Below, piece after piece: positions 46,141 to 53,078 of a stretch of 64,000 bases of DNA; position 1 is the first letter of the stretch, and each line of letters starts with the position of its first letter. The position numbers and the translations under genes were made by a program. Location of the stretch: assembly GCA_030263805.2 (NCBI GenBank), contig CP136011.1, positions 806,001 to 870,000 of the forward strand, written 5' to 3'. The DNA comes from Pseudomonas sp. FeN3W (GTDB lineage Bacteria > Pseudomonadota > Gammaproteobacteria > Pseudomonadales > Pseudomonadaceae). Below the pieces are notes generated by a model. The model was not told the DNA's origin, did no database searches, and saw only the letters and a program-made list of their open reading frames with translations.

Positions 46141-47934
46141 ATGCGCACCACTCGCGGGCAAGCAATCAATTATTTCGCGCCAGAACGTCGCAACGCGCCA
46201 AGCACCAAGCCATTGGCCAACGAGCAAAGTGAACGGATGGAAGAAATTCTGCGCGAATCGATGGCGCATACGTCGCAGGAAGGCGCTCACCATGGCTTTG
46301 TGGTTTTTGAACACGAAGATGCTGAGTGGATTTTCCTCGAAGAGTATTACTGCAAGATGGTCGTTGCCAGGACGCTAAAAACGCTTGGCCTCTCATCGTC
46401 GATGAGCAGCGCTATTTTCAGTTCGAATATGCCAGAGTTCATTCGTGTGGATTTTTTGATTCACCACTTCGTTGCGCTTGCTCAGAAGGTTATGCAGGAT
46501 CAAGAGGATTGCACCTATGCGCTCATGGCATTCGTGGGTGAAAAGCTTGGAATCAAGCAAAGCTGGCCAGATGCTGAATGCACGGTAAGCTTCTACTCCT
46601 ATTTCTTGATGCTCAGAAGCTGCGTCGGCAAGCACCTCATCGATCACAATCAGGGTATCGTTTTCAAGCTCAAATCCATCAGCTCGTACGAGGAAATGAC
46701 TGGGCTTGAGATGTATATTTCAGGTGAGGTGCTGATGCCATTTGGTGGCCAGGCACTCATCACTGGTTTTAACCTCAACGTTCCGTTTTTCGCGGACATG
46801 GGATTGTCCGATCTTCCGCTGGTGCCGGCATCAAAAGAGCTATGCATGAGCGCAGGCAAGCGAGGCAGGAACCTGATTGAAATCCTTGGTACGGCAGGTG
46901 CGAGCTATCTCAGCTGCAATGGGCAGGCATTTCGCCCAGGCTTCATGGGAAGCAAAATTGCTGTGTCTGTTCAAAGCCGTGTAATGGCAGACCCTCAGGG
47001 TTGCCGTGAGGTCGAGCCTCAGTTGTTCGAAGACCTGTTGGGCCTGTACAAGATGCGCCTGATCGACGAGGACAACATCAAGCTCGTTATGCCGAAAACA
47101 GATGATGATTTTGCTCTGTTGACACCGTTTTTTCCGATCTACTCGCTGACAACTTCTGAATGGCTGATGGGCCGCAGCCAGGATCTTTCAGTAATCGATT
47201 TTGCCCCACAGATCTTCGATCAAATGGTACTTCCTGCACAATCAAAGCGTCACATAAAGGCCATTGTGACCCAGGGGTGTAACAGCATTGATTTCATTGC
47301 TGGCAAGGGTGCTGGCGCAGTATTCCTACTTGATGGAGAGCCAGGAACCGGCAAAACCCTGACCGCAGAGGCGACGGCAGAGATGCTTTTGCGCCCCCTG
47401 TACAAGGTTAGTCTCGCTGATCTTGGGGCAAACATTGGGGCGCTGGAAGGGGCATTGACCAATATTCTTCGACTGGCTGAGCGGTGGAGGGCGGTCTTGC
47501 TGATCGATGAGGCAGATGTCTTCATGCAAAAGCGGGACAATGAAAACATCGAGCGCAATGCAATGGTAGCGGTATTCTTGCGACTGCTTGAGTACTACTC
47601 GGGCGTGCTGTTCCTGACAACCAATCGCGGCCAGGACATCGATGAGGCATTCCTGTCTCGCTTGTCGCTTGCGCTGCACTATTCTAAGCTCAGCGAGCAA
47701 AGCCTGAAGGCCATCTGGGAGATCCTGCTGACCCGCGCTGGCATCGTCCTGCAAGCCGATCAGCTGGAAACCCTGGCCAAGCTCAATTTCAATGGACGTG
47801 AGATCAAGCACCTCATTGCTAACATGATTTCGCTAGCCGCCTACGATAAGCAGCCACCAGGATGGGATCAGCTCAATGAGATGATTGAGTCATTCACGAC
47901 ATTCCGGGCCTCTTTCAACCGCTCAGCTGCCTGA
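46141..47934 (+). CDS. AAA+ ATPase, 597 aa
   Basis: C-terminal AAA+ module: Walker A GEPGTGKTLT (about residue 398), Walker B VLLIDEADVF (about 452), sensor region FLTTNRGQDIDEAFLSRL with the arginine finger. The N-terminal ~370 residues are unassigned. Such ATPases remodel or unfold partner proteins; partners are unknown. The surrounding tail-family proteins with a shared C-terminal pattern are candidate clients (speculation). Confidence 0.88.
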   Translation: MRTTRGQAINYFAPERRNAPSTKPLANEQSERMEEILRESMAHTSQEGAHHGFVVFEHEDAEWIFLEEYYCKMVVARTLKTLGLSSSMSSAIFSSNMPEFIRVDFLIHHFVALAQKVMQDQEDCTYALMAFVGEKLGIKQSWPDAECTVSFYSYFLMLRSCVGKHLIDHNQGIVFKLKSISSYEEMTGLEMYISGEVLMPFGGQALITGFNLNVPFFADMGLSDLPLVPASKELCMSAGKRGRNLIEILGTAGASYLSCNGQAFRPGFMGSKIAVSVQSRVMADPQGCREVEPQLFEDLLGLYKMRLIDEDNIKLVMPKTDDDFALLTPFFPIYSLTTSEWLMGRSQDLSVIDFAPQIFDQMVLPAQSKRHIKAIVTQGCNSIDFIAGKGAGAVFLLDGEPGTGKTLTAEATAEMLLRPLYKVSLADLGANIGALEGALTNILRLAERWRAVLLIDEADVFMQKRDNENIERNAMVAVFLRLLEYYSGVLFLTTNRGQDIDEAFLSRLSLALHYSKLSEQSLKAIWEILLTRAGIVLQADQLETLAKLNFNGREIKHLIANMISLAAYDKQPPGWDQLNEMIESFTTFRASFNRSAA

Positions 47935-47955
47935 GCATTTTCCAGGAGAAGCAAG

Positions 47956-48309
47956 ATGCTGGCGCTCGAAGAATTAACTGAGCAGCAGAAGATGGACTAC
48001 GCGGCCAAAGCCATCGGAGAGAAGTTACTTTGGCCAAGTATCGATGATCTGGCGCCAACAATGGAGTCAACGTTTCAGTATTGGAAGCCCAAAGACGATG
48101 ACGGTGACGCGCTTCGACTCTCCGCAAGGCTAAGCATCCAGATCGAATACATCGGCCCCTCCACAGGCCCGGTAACAGAGGTAAATTGCTATCCACGTGG
48201 TCGCGGCGATTGTGGCGCTATCAAACCGGTTGGTAATGACAGGACTCAAGCAACACGTCTGGCAATCTTCGAAGCGGCTGTTCTGCTTGGAATGTCGATG
48301 AAGGTATGA
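47956..48309 (+). CDS. Hypothetical protein, 117 aa
   Basis: CCAGGAGAAG ribosome-binding site, 21 bases after the AAA+ gene and likely in its operon. Small soluble alpha/beta protein; no family recognised. Confidence 0.75.
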   Translation: MLALEELTEQQKMDYAAKAIGEKLLWPSIDDLAPTMESTFQYWKPKDDDGDALRLSARLSIQIEYIGPSTGPVTEVNCYPRGRGDCGAIKPVGNDRTQATRLAIFEAAVLLGMSMKV

Positions 48310-48465
48310 GCTTTGTTCGCCATTGCCGTCCCGCTTTCGACGAAAGCGGGACAGCCTGGCTCCCAGAACGCTCTTCATTGGCCGCTAGAAGGTGAACGCA
48401 CGTTGCCGTGTTGGCAACGCCATGGCAGGATTCTTTCGCGCTGTAGATGCTTCGCTATGCAGCCT

Positions 48466-48717
48466 TCATTTACTACGTGCCCGTGTTCGCACGGTCACCG
48501 TGACATCGATCTCGCAATTAGCGTTGGCCAGCAACTCGATCAGTGAGTCCGCTGAAAACTTGTCCATCTGCCCATTAAACAGATTGCTCATGCGAGGCGC
48601 ACTGACTCCCAGGCGTCTTGCGGCATCCCCCTGCGTCCAGCCGTTTGCAACGATGATGGCCATCAGACGCTGGCGAAGCACTTCTTTAACCTCTGCCAGC
48701 AAGCTGCACTTTTCCAT
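48466..48717 (-). CDS. XRE-family helix-turn-helix protein (HigA-like)
   Basis: 83 residues. HTH: WTQGDAARRLGVSAPRMSNL, then F-S-A-D-S-L-I-E-L-L, as in HTH_37-type antitoxins. Usually paired with a RelE/HigB toxin gene, but neither neighbour looks like one, so it is probably a solitary regulator. Reads in the same direction as 48735, 17 bases downstream. Confidence 0.82.
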   Translation of the reverse strand: MEKCSLLAEVKEVLRQRLMAIIVANGWTQGDAARRLGVSAPRMSNLFNGQMDKFSADSLIELLANANCEIDVTVTVRTRARSK

Positions 48718-48734
48718 TTTTTTGCTCCCAAAAT

Positions 48735-49304
48735 CTACGCTGTTTCGAGCCGAGCGGTGGCCGCAAGAGGCGTGCAGGCCTTGACCTTTTCAATTAGGTA
48801 GGGCGTTCGGGACTTCCACTGTCCATAGATGGAGTTCACGCCGAAGGTCGCCCCAATGGTTGAAGCCCTCAGGAAAAAAGCAGCCTCTGTCATGAAATAG
48901 GCGCTACTGAATTCCAAGTCTCGCCCATCAATCCAGAATCGGGCAGAGGTCTGCATAGAGAACGCGAGGATTGCCCGCTGTACTCCAAGGCCCGCTTTGC
49001 CCTCATGCTCGGCTGCGCTTTCCAGGACTCGCAGCAGGTGGTTGAAGCGTTTATCCCTGATGGATTCTGCCCACTTAACCTGCTTTTCAGTTCCGACTAA
49101 CGCAGGCAGCGTTAACGGATAGGCGTTGGACGATGGGCTATCGAACCACTCACGAATGGTTTTCTTGCAGTCTGTGCAGAACTCATTACGAGCGTAATGA
49201 AGCTCCTGCGATTTCTCACGGGCATACTTGTGTCGGATCTGAAGCGTTTCTCGATGATCACACACCCGAATCACGGCTTGATCAATCACTGATTCAGAGA
49301 ACAT
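48735..49304 (-). CDS. Hypothetical protein with KQVKWAESIR motif, 189 aa
   Basis: Start ATG 49304 behind AGAGGCATAAAG. N-terminal CTDC pair; the LPALVGTEKQVKWAESIRDK block occurs in plasmid and phage proteins of unknown function. Forms an operon with the HTH gene. Driven by the promoter at 49426-49454. Confidence 0.75.
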   Translation of the reverse strand: MFSESVIDQAVIRVCDHRETLQIRHKYAREKSQELHYARNEFCTDCKKTIREWFDSPSSNAYPLTLPALVGTEKQVKWAESIRDKRFNHLLRVLESAAEHEGKAGLGVQRAILAFSMQTSARFWIDGRDLEFSSAYFMTEAAFFLRASTIGATFGVNSIYGQWKSRTPYLIEKVKACTPLAATARLETA

Positions 49305-49425
49305 CTTTATGCCTCTACTGATCGAAAGGAAAGAGAGGACTGCAACCAAGCGGAAAATAGAGCGCTTGATTGAGCCGTCAGGAGGGCAACGACTAGCGCT
49401 AGCGGCCCCATCAACTGTTGCTCAA

Positions 49426-49454
49426 AGTGTAGTGTTTTAAAGGGTTTTTGTCAA
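49426..49454 (-). promoter_or_regulatory. Sigma70 promoter for the 49304 gene
   Basis: Reading leftward: TTGACA (49449-49454), 17-base spacer, TACACT (49426-49431). Confidence 0.7.
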
Positions 49455-49469
49455 TTTATACCTATGCCT

Positions 49470-49658
49470 TTAAGCGTCATGGCTGAGGCCCTGGACAGCG
49501 CTGGAGAACGCCTCAGAAAAATAATTTGAATTTTTTTCATCTAGGGGGTTGCATTTCTCTGAAAGGTTCGCTTTAATAGAACCATACCAAGCAAGCAACA
49601 ACCCAAACGAGAGCAAGACGATGAACGCACATAACTTCCACCAGTATTGCATTTGCAA
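49470..49658 (-). CDS. Possible small membrane protein, 62 aa
   Basis: Starts with a good transmembrane helix flanked by aromatic residues (WWKLCAFIVLLSFGLLLAWY). No clear ribosome-binding site, so the start is uncertain, but the composition looks protein-like. Just upstream of the tRNA array on the opposite strand. Confidence 0.45.
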   Translation of the reverse strand: MQMQYWWKLCAFIVLLSFGLLLAWYGSIKANLSEKCNPLDEKNSNYFSEAFSSAVQGLSHDA

Positions 49659-49765
49659 TCAACAGGCAAAGATTAATTTTGCCAAGTGGTATGTGCGCGT
49701 CAGCTAAGTAAGTCTCTCATGGCCTACTTAGCGAAAGCGAGGTAGGCAGCAAGACCGGACTTAAA

Positions 49766-49805
49766 AACCCCGGAGCCTACCAAAAGGGCTCCGGGGTTTT
49801 TCGTT
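49766..49805 (+). terminator. Strong Rho-independent terminator before the tRNA array
   Basis: AAAAACCCCGGAGCC / GGGCTCCGGGGTTTTT stem with a short loop. Isolates the tRNA array from upstream transcription. Preceded by a smaller hairpin GCCTAC...GTAGGC (49731-49756). Confidence 0.9.
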
Positions 49806-49821
49806 TTGGAGGCAAAAATTT

Positions 49822-49905
49822 GGAGAAGTGGCGGAGTGGACGAACGCACCGGACTGTAAATTCGGCTTGAAAGACGCCCTGGTTCGAATCCAGGCTTCTC
49901 CACCA
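49822..49905 (+). tRNA. tRNA-Tyr (GTA)
   Basis: First tRNA of the array. Class II with a long variable arm, anticodon loop CTGTAAA, acceptor stem GGAGAAG/CTTCTCC, encoded CCA. Confidence 0.92.
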
Positions 49906-49915
49906 AATGCGGGAT

Positions 49916-49937
49916 AATGTGTCATATACGACACATT
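49916..49937. repeat. Perfect inverted repeat between tRNAs
   Basis: AATGTGTC-ATATAC-GACACATT, with a further half-site (GTGTCATATTTGAC) 30 bases on. Operator-like or RNA hairpin between tRNA-Tyr and tRNA-Phe. Confidence 0.55.
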
Positions 49938-49994
49938 AGGCGGGAAATGTAACGTTAACGTGTCATATTTGACCTTTAATGTTGAGAGGTAAAT

Positions 49995-50070
49995 GCAGTG
50001 ATAGCTCAGTCGGTAGAGCGGAAGTTTGAAGAACTTCGCGTCGTAGGTTCGATTCCTACTCGCTGCACCA
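49995..50070 (+). tRNA. tRNA-Phe (GAA)
   Basis: Acceptor GCAGTGA/TCGCTGC, anticodon loop TTGAAGA, T-loop TTCGATT, encoded CCA. Confidence 0.92.
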
Positions 50071-50076
50071 GTTTGT

Positions 50077-50151
50077 TGGTCATTGGTGTAATTGGCAGCA
50101 CCACGGTCTCCAAAACCGTTAGTGAAGGTTCGAGTCCTTCATGGCCAGCCA
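50077..50151 (+). tRNA. tRNA-Trp (CCA)
   Basis: Acceptor TGGTCAT/ATGGCCA, discriminator G, anticodon loop CTCCAAA, encoded CCA. The T1-A72 start is unlike most bacterial tRNA-Trp. Confidence 0.85.
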
Positions 50152-50161
50152 GGTTGTAAAT

Positions 50162-50238
50162 TGGCGATTAGCTCAGTTGGTAGTAGCGGGTGACTGTTAA
50201 TCACCAGGTCGTAGGTTCGAGCCCTACATCGCCAGCCA
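50162..50238 (+). tRNA. tRNA-Asn (GTT), copy 1
   Basis: Acceptor TGGCGAT/ATCGCCA, anticodon stem-loop GGTGA-CTGTTAA-TCACC, encoded CCA. Two near-identical copies follow in the array. Confidence 0.92.
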
Positions 50239-50245
50239 ATTTAGA

Positions 50246-50264
50246 TGCGCAAAAGAGTGGCGCA
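50246..50264 (+). repeat. Inter-tRNA hairpin, copy 1
   Basis: TGCGC-AAAAGAGTG-GCGCA. The same spacer element recurs at 50460-50477 and 51600-51617; possibly a processing signal. Confidence 0.6.
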
Positions 50265-50293
50265 GGGAAATGAGTAAAGTGAAAATGATTCAT

Positions 50294-50368
50294 GTTGGTG
50301 TGGCCGAGCGGTTAGGCAAGTGATTGCAAATCACTTTTACGCGGGTTCAAGTCCTGTCGCCAACTCCA
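50294..50368 (+). tRNA. tRNA-Cys (GCA)
   Basis: Acceptor GTTGGTG/CGCCAAC, anticodon loop TTGCAAA, encoded CCA. Confidence 0.92.
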
Positions 50369-50374
50369 AATGAT

Positions 50375-50452
50375 GGTGGGCATAGCTCAGCTGGTTAGAG
50401 CGCCGGTTTGTGGCACCGGAGGTCATGGGTTCGAACCCCATTACTCACCCCA
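50375..50452 (+). tRNA. tRNA-His (GTG), copy 1
   Basis: Anticodon loop TTGTGGC; extra G-1 paired with C73, the identity mark of tRNA-His; encoded CCA. One acceptor mismatch (C6-A67). Confidence 0.9.
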
Positions 50453-50459
50453 ATTAAGG

Positions 50460-50477
50460 GCGCAAAAGAGTGGCGCA
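50460..50477 (+). repeat. Inter-tRNA hairpin, copy 2
   Basis: GCGCAAAAGAGTGGCGCA, same element as at 50246, here between tRNA-His and tRNA-Tyr. Confidence 0.6.
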
Positions 50478-50490
50478 TAAAGAGATGTTT

Positions 50491-50575
50491 GGACGGGTAG
50501 TGCAAGCGGTCAAAGCCAGCAGACTGTAAATCTGCCCCGAAAGGTTCGGTGGTTCGAATCCACCCCCGTCCACCA
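50491..50575 (+). tRNA. tRNA-Tyr (GTA), copy 2
   Basis: Class II, acceptor GGACGGG/CCCGTCC, anticodon loop CTGTAAA, encoded CCA. More similar to copy 3 (51640) than to copy 1. Confidence 0.92.
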
Positions 50576-50599
50576 GTTTGATGAGTACGGAGGCTTGAG

Positions 50600-50725
50600 A
50601 TGGATGAAGTGAGCATTGCCAGGCGTAAACGGATTGTTGCCAAAATGCAGGCCGAGTGCCTAGGAATCGGCTTGCTGATGGATAGGCTGGAGGCCGCCCT
50701 TCAGGCGAATGGGCAAAGAAAGTAG
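50600..50725 (+). CDS. Small basic/acidic protein within tRNA array, 41 aa
   Basis: MDEVSIARRK... with a GGAGG ribosome-binding site eight bases upstream. Helical (M-D-R-L-E-A-A-L-Q-A-N). No family recognised; one of three protein genes inside the tRNA array. Confidence 0.6.
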   Translation: MDEVSIARRKRIVAKMQAECLGIGLLMDRLEAALQANGQRK

Positions 50726-50754
50726 GAAGCGTATCAATTTAGTTGTTTGAATAT

Positions 50755-50830
50755 GGGTGGCTAGCTCAATGGATAGAGCAACCGGCTTTTAACCGGTAGG
50801 CTGTGGGTTCGAGTCCCACGCCACCCACCA
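50755..50830 (+). tRNA. tRNA-Lys (TTT), copy 1
   Basis: Acceptor GGGTGGC/GCCACCC, anticodon loop CTTTTAA, encoded CCA. Confidence 0.93.
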
Positions 50831-50835
50831 GGTTT

Positions 50836-50910
50836 GCACGTGTAGCTCAGCGGTAGAGCATCCGACCGATAATCGGGGGGTCGCTGGTTCAAATCCAGCC
50901 GTGTGCACCA
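50836..50910 (+). tRNA. tRNA-Ile (GAT), copy 1
   Basis: Acceptor GCACGTG/CGTGTGC, anticodon loop CCGATAA, encoded CCA. Confidence 0.9.
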
Positions 50911-50916
50911 AGTTGT

Positions 50917-50993
50917 TGGCGATTAGCTCAGTCGGTAGTAGCAGGTGACTGTTAATCACCAGGTCGTAGGTTCGAGCCCTACATCGCCAGCCA
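50917..50993 (+). tRNA. tRNA-Asn (GTT), copy 2
   Basis: Nearly identical to copy 1 at 50162 (differences in the D-arm and at the start of the anticodon arm). Part of the duplicated block. Confidence 0.92.
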
Positions 50994-50995
50994 GT

Positions 50996-51178
50996 AACCA
51001 GCAGAAGCGAGACCTTTGGGGTCGCGAGGAAGCTGAGACACGACCCGCTTCGATATGCGGCGCGGCTCGGCGTTAAGAGCAGGAACATGGCCGTCTTCGA
51101 AAGAAGCAGCCTGGGGGCAGGTCGATAAGGTCTGCCGAGGACACGAGCGTGGGCAGTGGGCTGCGTGTCCAAGGTTTT
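50996..51178 (+). ncRNA. Candidate structured RNA within tRNA array
   Basis: No tRNA and no gene, but densely self-complementary on the array strand: GACC/GGTC hairpin, GAAGC...GCTTC, CTTC-GAAA-GAAG (GNRA-type loop), GCAG...CTGC, and GGACACG...CGTGTCC. No match to RNase P, tmRNA or another family was recognised. Possibly an RNA processed from the array transcript. Confidence 0.4.
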
Positions 51179-51181
51179 ATG

Positions 51182-51308
51182 TAGATGTAGCTCAGTGGGA
51201 GAGCAGCCGGAAGGTTCCGGTGAGCTAAATCCCTGGCGCATGCGCAACCTACTGGTGGTCGCCCATCGCCTTGTGGATACTTTGCGCTGGTTCGAGTCCA
51301 GCCATCTG
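51182..51308 (+). ncRNA. tRNA-like RNA with long internal insertion
   Basis: Acceptor GTAGATG/CATCTGC, D-arm TAGCTCAGTGGGAGAGC, stem CCGG-AAGGTT-CCGG in the anticodon position, T-arm GCTGG-TTCGAGT-CCAGC, but about 64 extra bases between anticodon and T arms, and ACT instead of CCA after the A. Not a normal tRNA; too short for a group I intron. Degenerate tRNA or a tRNA-mimicking RNA. Confidence 0.5.
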
Positions 51309-51314
51309 CAACTT

Positions 51315-51390
51315 GGGGTCTTAGCTCAATTGGGAGAGCGCCTGCCTTGCAAGCAGGAGGTTGTGGGTTCGATCCCCATAGACTCCACCA
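51315..51390 (+). tRNA. tRNA-Ala (TGC)
   Basis: Acceptor GGGGTCT/AGACTCC, anticodon loop CTTGCAA, encoded CCA. Confidence 0.93.
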
Positions 51391-51433
51391 TATGTACGCA
51401 TGAGGGTTTTGATGCCTGACTGCAAGAGGTTAT

Positions 51434-51508
51434 GCACGTGTAGCTCAGCGGTAGAGCATCCGACCGATAATCGGGGGGTCGCTGGTTCAAATCCAGCCGT
51501 GTGCACCA
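51434..51508 (+). tRNA. tRNA-Ile (GAT), copy 2
   Basis: Identical to the copy at 50836. Confidence 0.9.
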
Positions 51509-51514
51509 AGTTGT

Positions 51515-51591
51515 TGGCGATTAGCTCAGTCGGTAGTAGCAGGTGACTGTTAATCACCAGGTCGTAGGTTCGAGCCCTACATCGCCAGCCA
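51515..51591 (+). tRNA. tRNA-Asn (GTT), copy 3
   Basis: Identical to the copy at 50917. Confidence 0.92.
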
Positions 51592-51599
51592 GTTTCAAA

Positions 51600-51617
51600 G
51601 CGCGAAAGAGTGGCGCA
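51600..51617 (+). repeat. Inter-tRNA hairpin, copy 3
   Basis: GCGCGAAAGAGTGGCGCA, same element as at 50246 and 50460. Confidence 0.6.
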
Positions 51618-51639
51618 AGAGGGTTGATTACAAGTTTAT

Positions 51640-51724
51640 GGACGGGTAGTGCAAGTGGTCAAAGCCGGCTGGCTGTAACCCAGCTCCGAAAGGTTCCGGG
51701 GTTCGAATCCCTGACCGTCCACCA
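51640..51724 (+). tRNA. tRNA-Tyr (GTA), copy 3
   Basis: Class II, acceptor GGACGGG/ACCGTCC, anticodon loop CTGTAAC, encoded CCA. The loop has C instead of A at position 38. Confidence 0.88.
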
Positions 51725-51729
51725 ATTTT

Positions 51730-51804
51730 GGGTTGTTAGCTCAGCGGTAGAGCAATCGGCTTTTAACCGATTGGCCGTAGGTTCGAATCCTACACGACCC
51801 ACCA
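51730..51804 (+). tRNA. tRNA-Lys (TTT), copy 2
   Basis: Acceptor GGGTTGT/ACGACCC, anticodon loop CTTTTAA, encoded CCA. Distinct in sequence from copy 1. Confidence 0.93.
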
Positions 51805-51856
51805 AGCAAGAGTTTCATGATGTGCCAATAGCTGCTCCGCAAGAGCCTCATGAGAC

Positions 51857-51943
51857 TTGGTGTAGATGTAGTAAGTTAACATCGGTGTGACCTATTGGAG
51901 TGTCCCTCGCAAGGGGTTTGGGGTTCGAATCCCACGTCATCTA
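51857..51943 (+). ncRNA. tRNA-like RNA with extended acceptor stem
   Basis: GGTGTAGATG and CATCTACACC pair perfectly over 10 bases, longer than a normal acceptor. Also a variable-arm-like hairpin CCCTCGCAAGGGG and a T-loop TTCGAAT with a weak stem. No normal D-arm or anticodon arm. Ends resemble the tRNA-like RNA at 51182. Degenerate tRNA or a tRNA mimic. Confidence 0.4.
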
Positions 51944-51977
51944 CACCCACTTTATTTGTTGTTGATTTATGTTTTGT

Positions 51978-52053
51978 TGGCCCGTAGCTTAGCTGGAAGA
52001 GCGCCTGGTTCTGACCCAGGAGGTCGTTGGTTCGAATCCAACCGGGCCCGCCA
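51978..52053 (+). tRNA. tRNA-Gln (CTG)
   Basis: Anticodon loop TTCTGAC, acceptor TGGCCCG/CGGGCCC with an unpaired first position as expected for Gln, discriminator G, encoded CCA. Confidence 0.9.
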
Positions 52054-52076
52054 ATTTAAAGATGTAAAGGGTTTAT

Positions 52077-52152
52077 GGTGATCGTAGCTCAGTGGTAGAG
52101 CGCCTGGTTGTGGCCCAGGAGGTCGTGGGTTCAATACCCATCTTTCACCCCA
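52077..52152 (+). tRNA. tRNA-His (GTG), copy 2
   Basis: Anticodon loop TTGTGGC, G-1/C73 pair, encoded CCA. Acceptor stem has two mismatches, so it may be weakened. Confidence 0.8.
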
Positions 52153-52157
52153 AATGT

Positions 52158-52232
52158 TGCCCCTTAGCTTAATGGTAGAGCAACCGGCTTTGACCCGGTT
52201 GGCGAGAGGTTCGATTCCTCCAGGGGCTGCCA
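52158..52232 (+). tRNA. tRNA-Gln (TTG)
   Basis: Anticodon loop CTTTGAC, acceptor TGCCCCT/AGGGGCT with unpaired 1-72, discriminator G, encoded CCA. Confidence 0.9.
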
Positions 52233-52257
52233 AACATGCAGAAGCAGGAATAAGGCA

Positions 52258-52449
52258 ATGGGACATTTGTACTTGGTTACAGCGGAAGTCAAGACATGGC
52301 AGCGAGGTTCTTCCACCACCAGCATTAAAAGCCGCCTGGTTCGGGCGCTGAATGAAGAAGAAGCAGAAGAAAAGTTCAGGAAGCATTTTTCTACAAGCGA
52401 TGGCATGCCATCGGTGTTTGAAGTAGAAGTTTCAGCTGTAATTGAATAA
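52258..52449 (+). CDS. Hypothetical protein within tRNA array, 63 aa
   Basis: AGGAATAAGG ribosome-binding site. Charged, helical middle (A-L-N-E-E-E-A-E-E-K-F-R-K) between two strands. No family recognised. Confidence 0.7.
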   Translation: MGHLYLVTAEVKTWQRGSSTTSIKSRLVRALNEEEAEEKFRKHFSTSDGMPSVFEVEVSAVIE

Positions 52450-52451
52450 TC

Positions 52452-52526
52452 GGGACGTTAGCTCAATTGGTAGAGCGGCTGCCTTACAAGCAGTAGGTCG
52501 TAGGTTCGATTCCTACACGGCCCACC
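52452..52526 (+). tRNA. tRNA-Val (TAC)
   Basis: Acceptor GGGACGT/ACGGCCC with one A-G mismatch, anticodon loop CTTACAA, encoded CCA. Confidence 0.9.
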
Positions 52527-52568
52527 ATTTTCCCAGCGCGGATCCTTTCGCGATGGCTTGAGGTTGAA

Positions 52569-52901
52569 ATGACGGATATTAATCATAGAAGAAAAAACAA
52601 GCCGCAGGTTGATCGGCGCTACAACAGAAGCGCCTATAGCTCAGGTTTTGCAAGAGACAAGGATCAGGACAGAGCCATCCGTGTTGGAAAAACTGGATAT
52701 CTCGACAAATCCATGCATGGCTCGGCAAGAAAGAGCATTTTGGCGGATAAAACCGTCTCAGCCCGTATTGGTAATGACTTCTGTAATGGTCATCGAGGCA
52801 TGGCGAAGGCGATCAGAGGCGCGAAGAAGTTCGTAAGAAGCCGAATCAGGTTCAATGAAAACAGAGCAGTTCGTAAGCTTGTCGATCAAGCGCAGGATTA
52901 A
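52569..52901 (+). CDS. Basic protein within tRNA array, 110 aa
   Basis: Very rich in Arg/Lys (R-R-K-N-K-P at the start, F-V-R-S-R-I-R-F later), so nucleic-acid binding is plausible. GAGG ribosome-binding site. Placed directly between tRNA-Val and tRNA-Ala. No family recognised. Confidence 0.7.
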   Translation: MTDINHRRKNKPQVDRRYNRSAYSSGFARDKDQDRAIRVGKTGYLDKSMHGSARKSILADKTVSARIGNDFCNGHRGMAKAIRGAKKFVRSRIRFNENRAVRKLVDQAQD

Positions 52902-52904
52902 AAA

Positions 52905-52981
52905 GGGGCCTTAGCTCAGCCGGAATGAGCGCCTGCATGGCATGCAGGAGGTCGTGGGTTCGATCCCCGCAGGCTCCACCA
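52905..52981 (+). tRNA. tRNA-Ala (GGC)
   Basis: Acceptor GGGGCCT/AGGCTCC, anticodon loop ATGGCAT, encoded CCA. Confidence 0.93.
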
Positions 52982-52989
52982 GATTAAAT

Positions 52990-53065
52990 GCCCTAGTAGC
53001 TCAGCTGGCAGAGCGCATCCTTGGTAAGGATGAGGTCAAAGGTTCGACCCCTTTCTTGGGCACCA
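52990..53065 (+). tRNA. tRNA-Thr (GGT)
   Basis: Acceptor GCCCTAG/CTTGGGC with one T-T mismatch, anticodon loop TTGGTAA, encoded CCA. Confidence 0.9.
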
Positions 53066-53078
53066 GTTTAAAAGCTTT

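Larger units (their letters stand above)
50835..50995 (+). repeat. 161-bp direct repeat carrying tRNA-Ile and tRNA-Asn, copy 1
   Basis: Identical to 51433-51593 including the spacer. A recent duplication of a two-tRNA block. Confidence 0.9.
51433..51593 (+). repeat. 161-bp direct repeat carrying tRNA-Ile and tRNA-Asn, copy 2
   Basis: Second copy of 50835-50995. Confidence 0.9.

Noticed and set aside
48466..48717. HigBA toxin-antitoxin pair
   Set aside because: The antitoxin-like HTH protein has no RelE/HigB-like toxin in either neighbour.
49621..49707. 28-codon plus-strand frame with a GAGAGCAAG upstream
   Set aside because: Overlaps the more protein-like minus-strand membrane frame; too short and without known relatives to call.
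50789..52386. Long minus-strand frames across the tRNA array
   Set aside because: They run through the tRNA genes, have repeated sequence from the duplicated tRNAs and no ribosome-binding sites.
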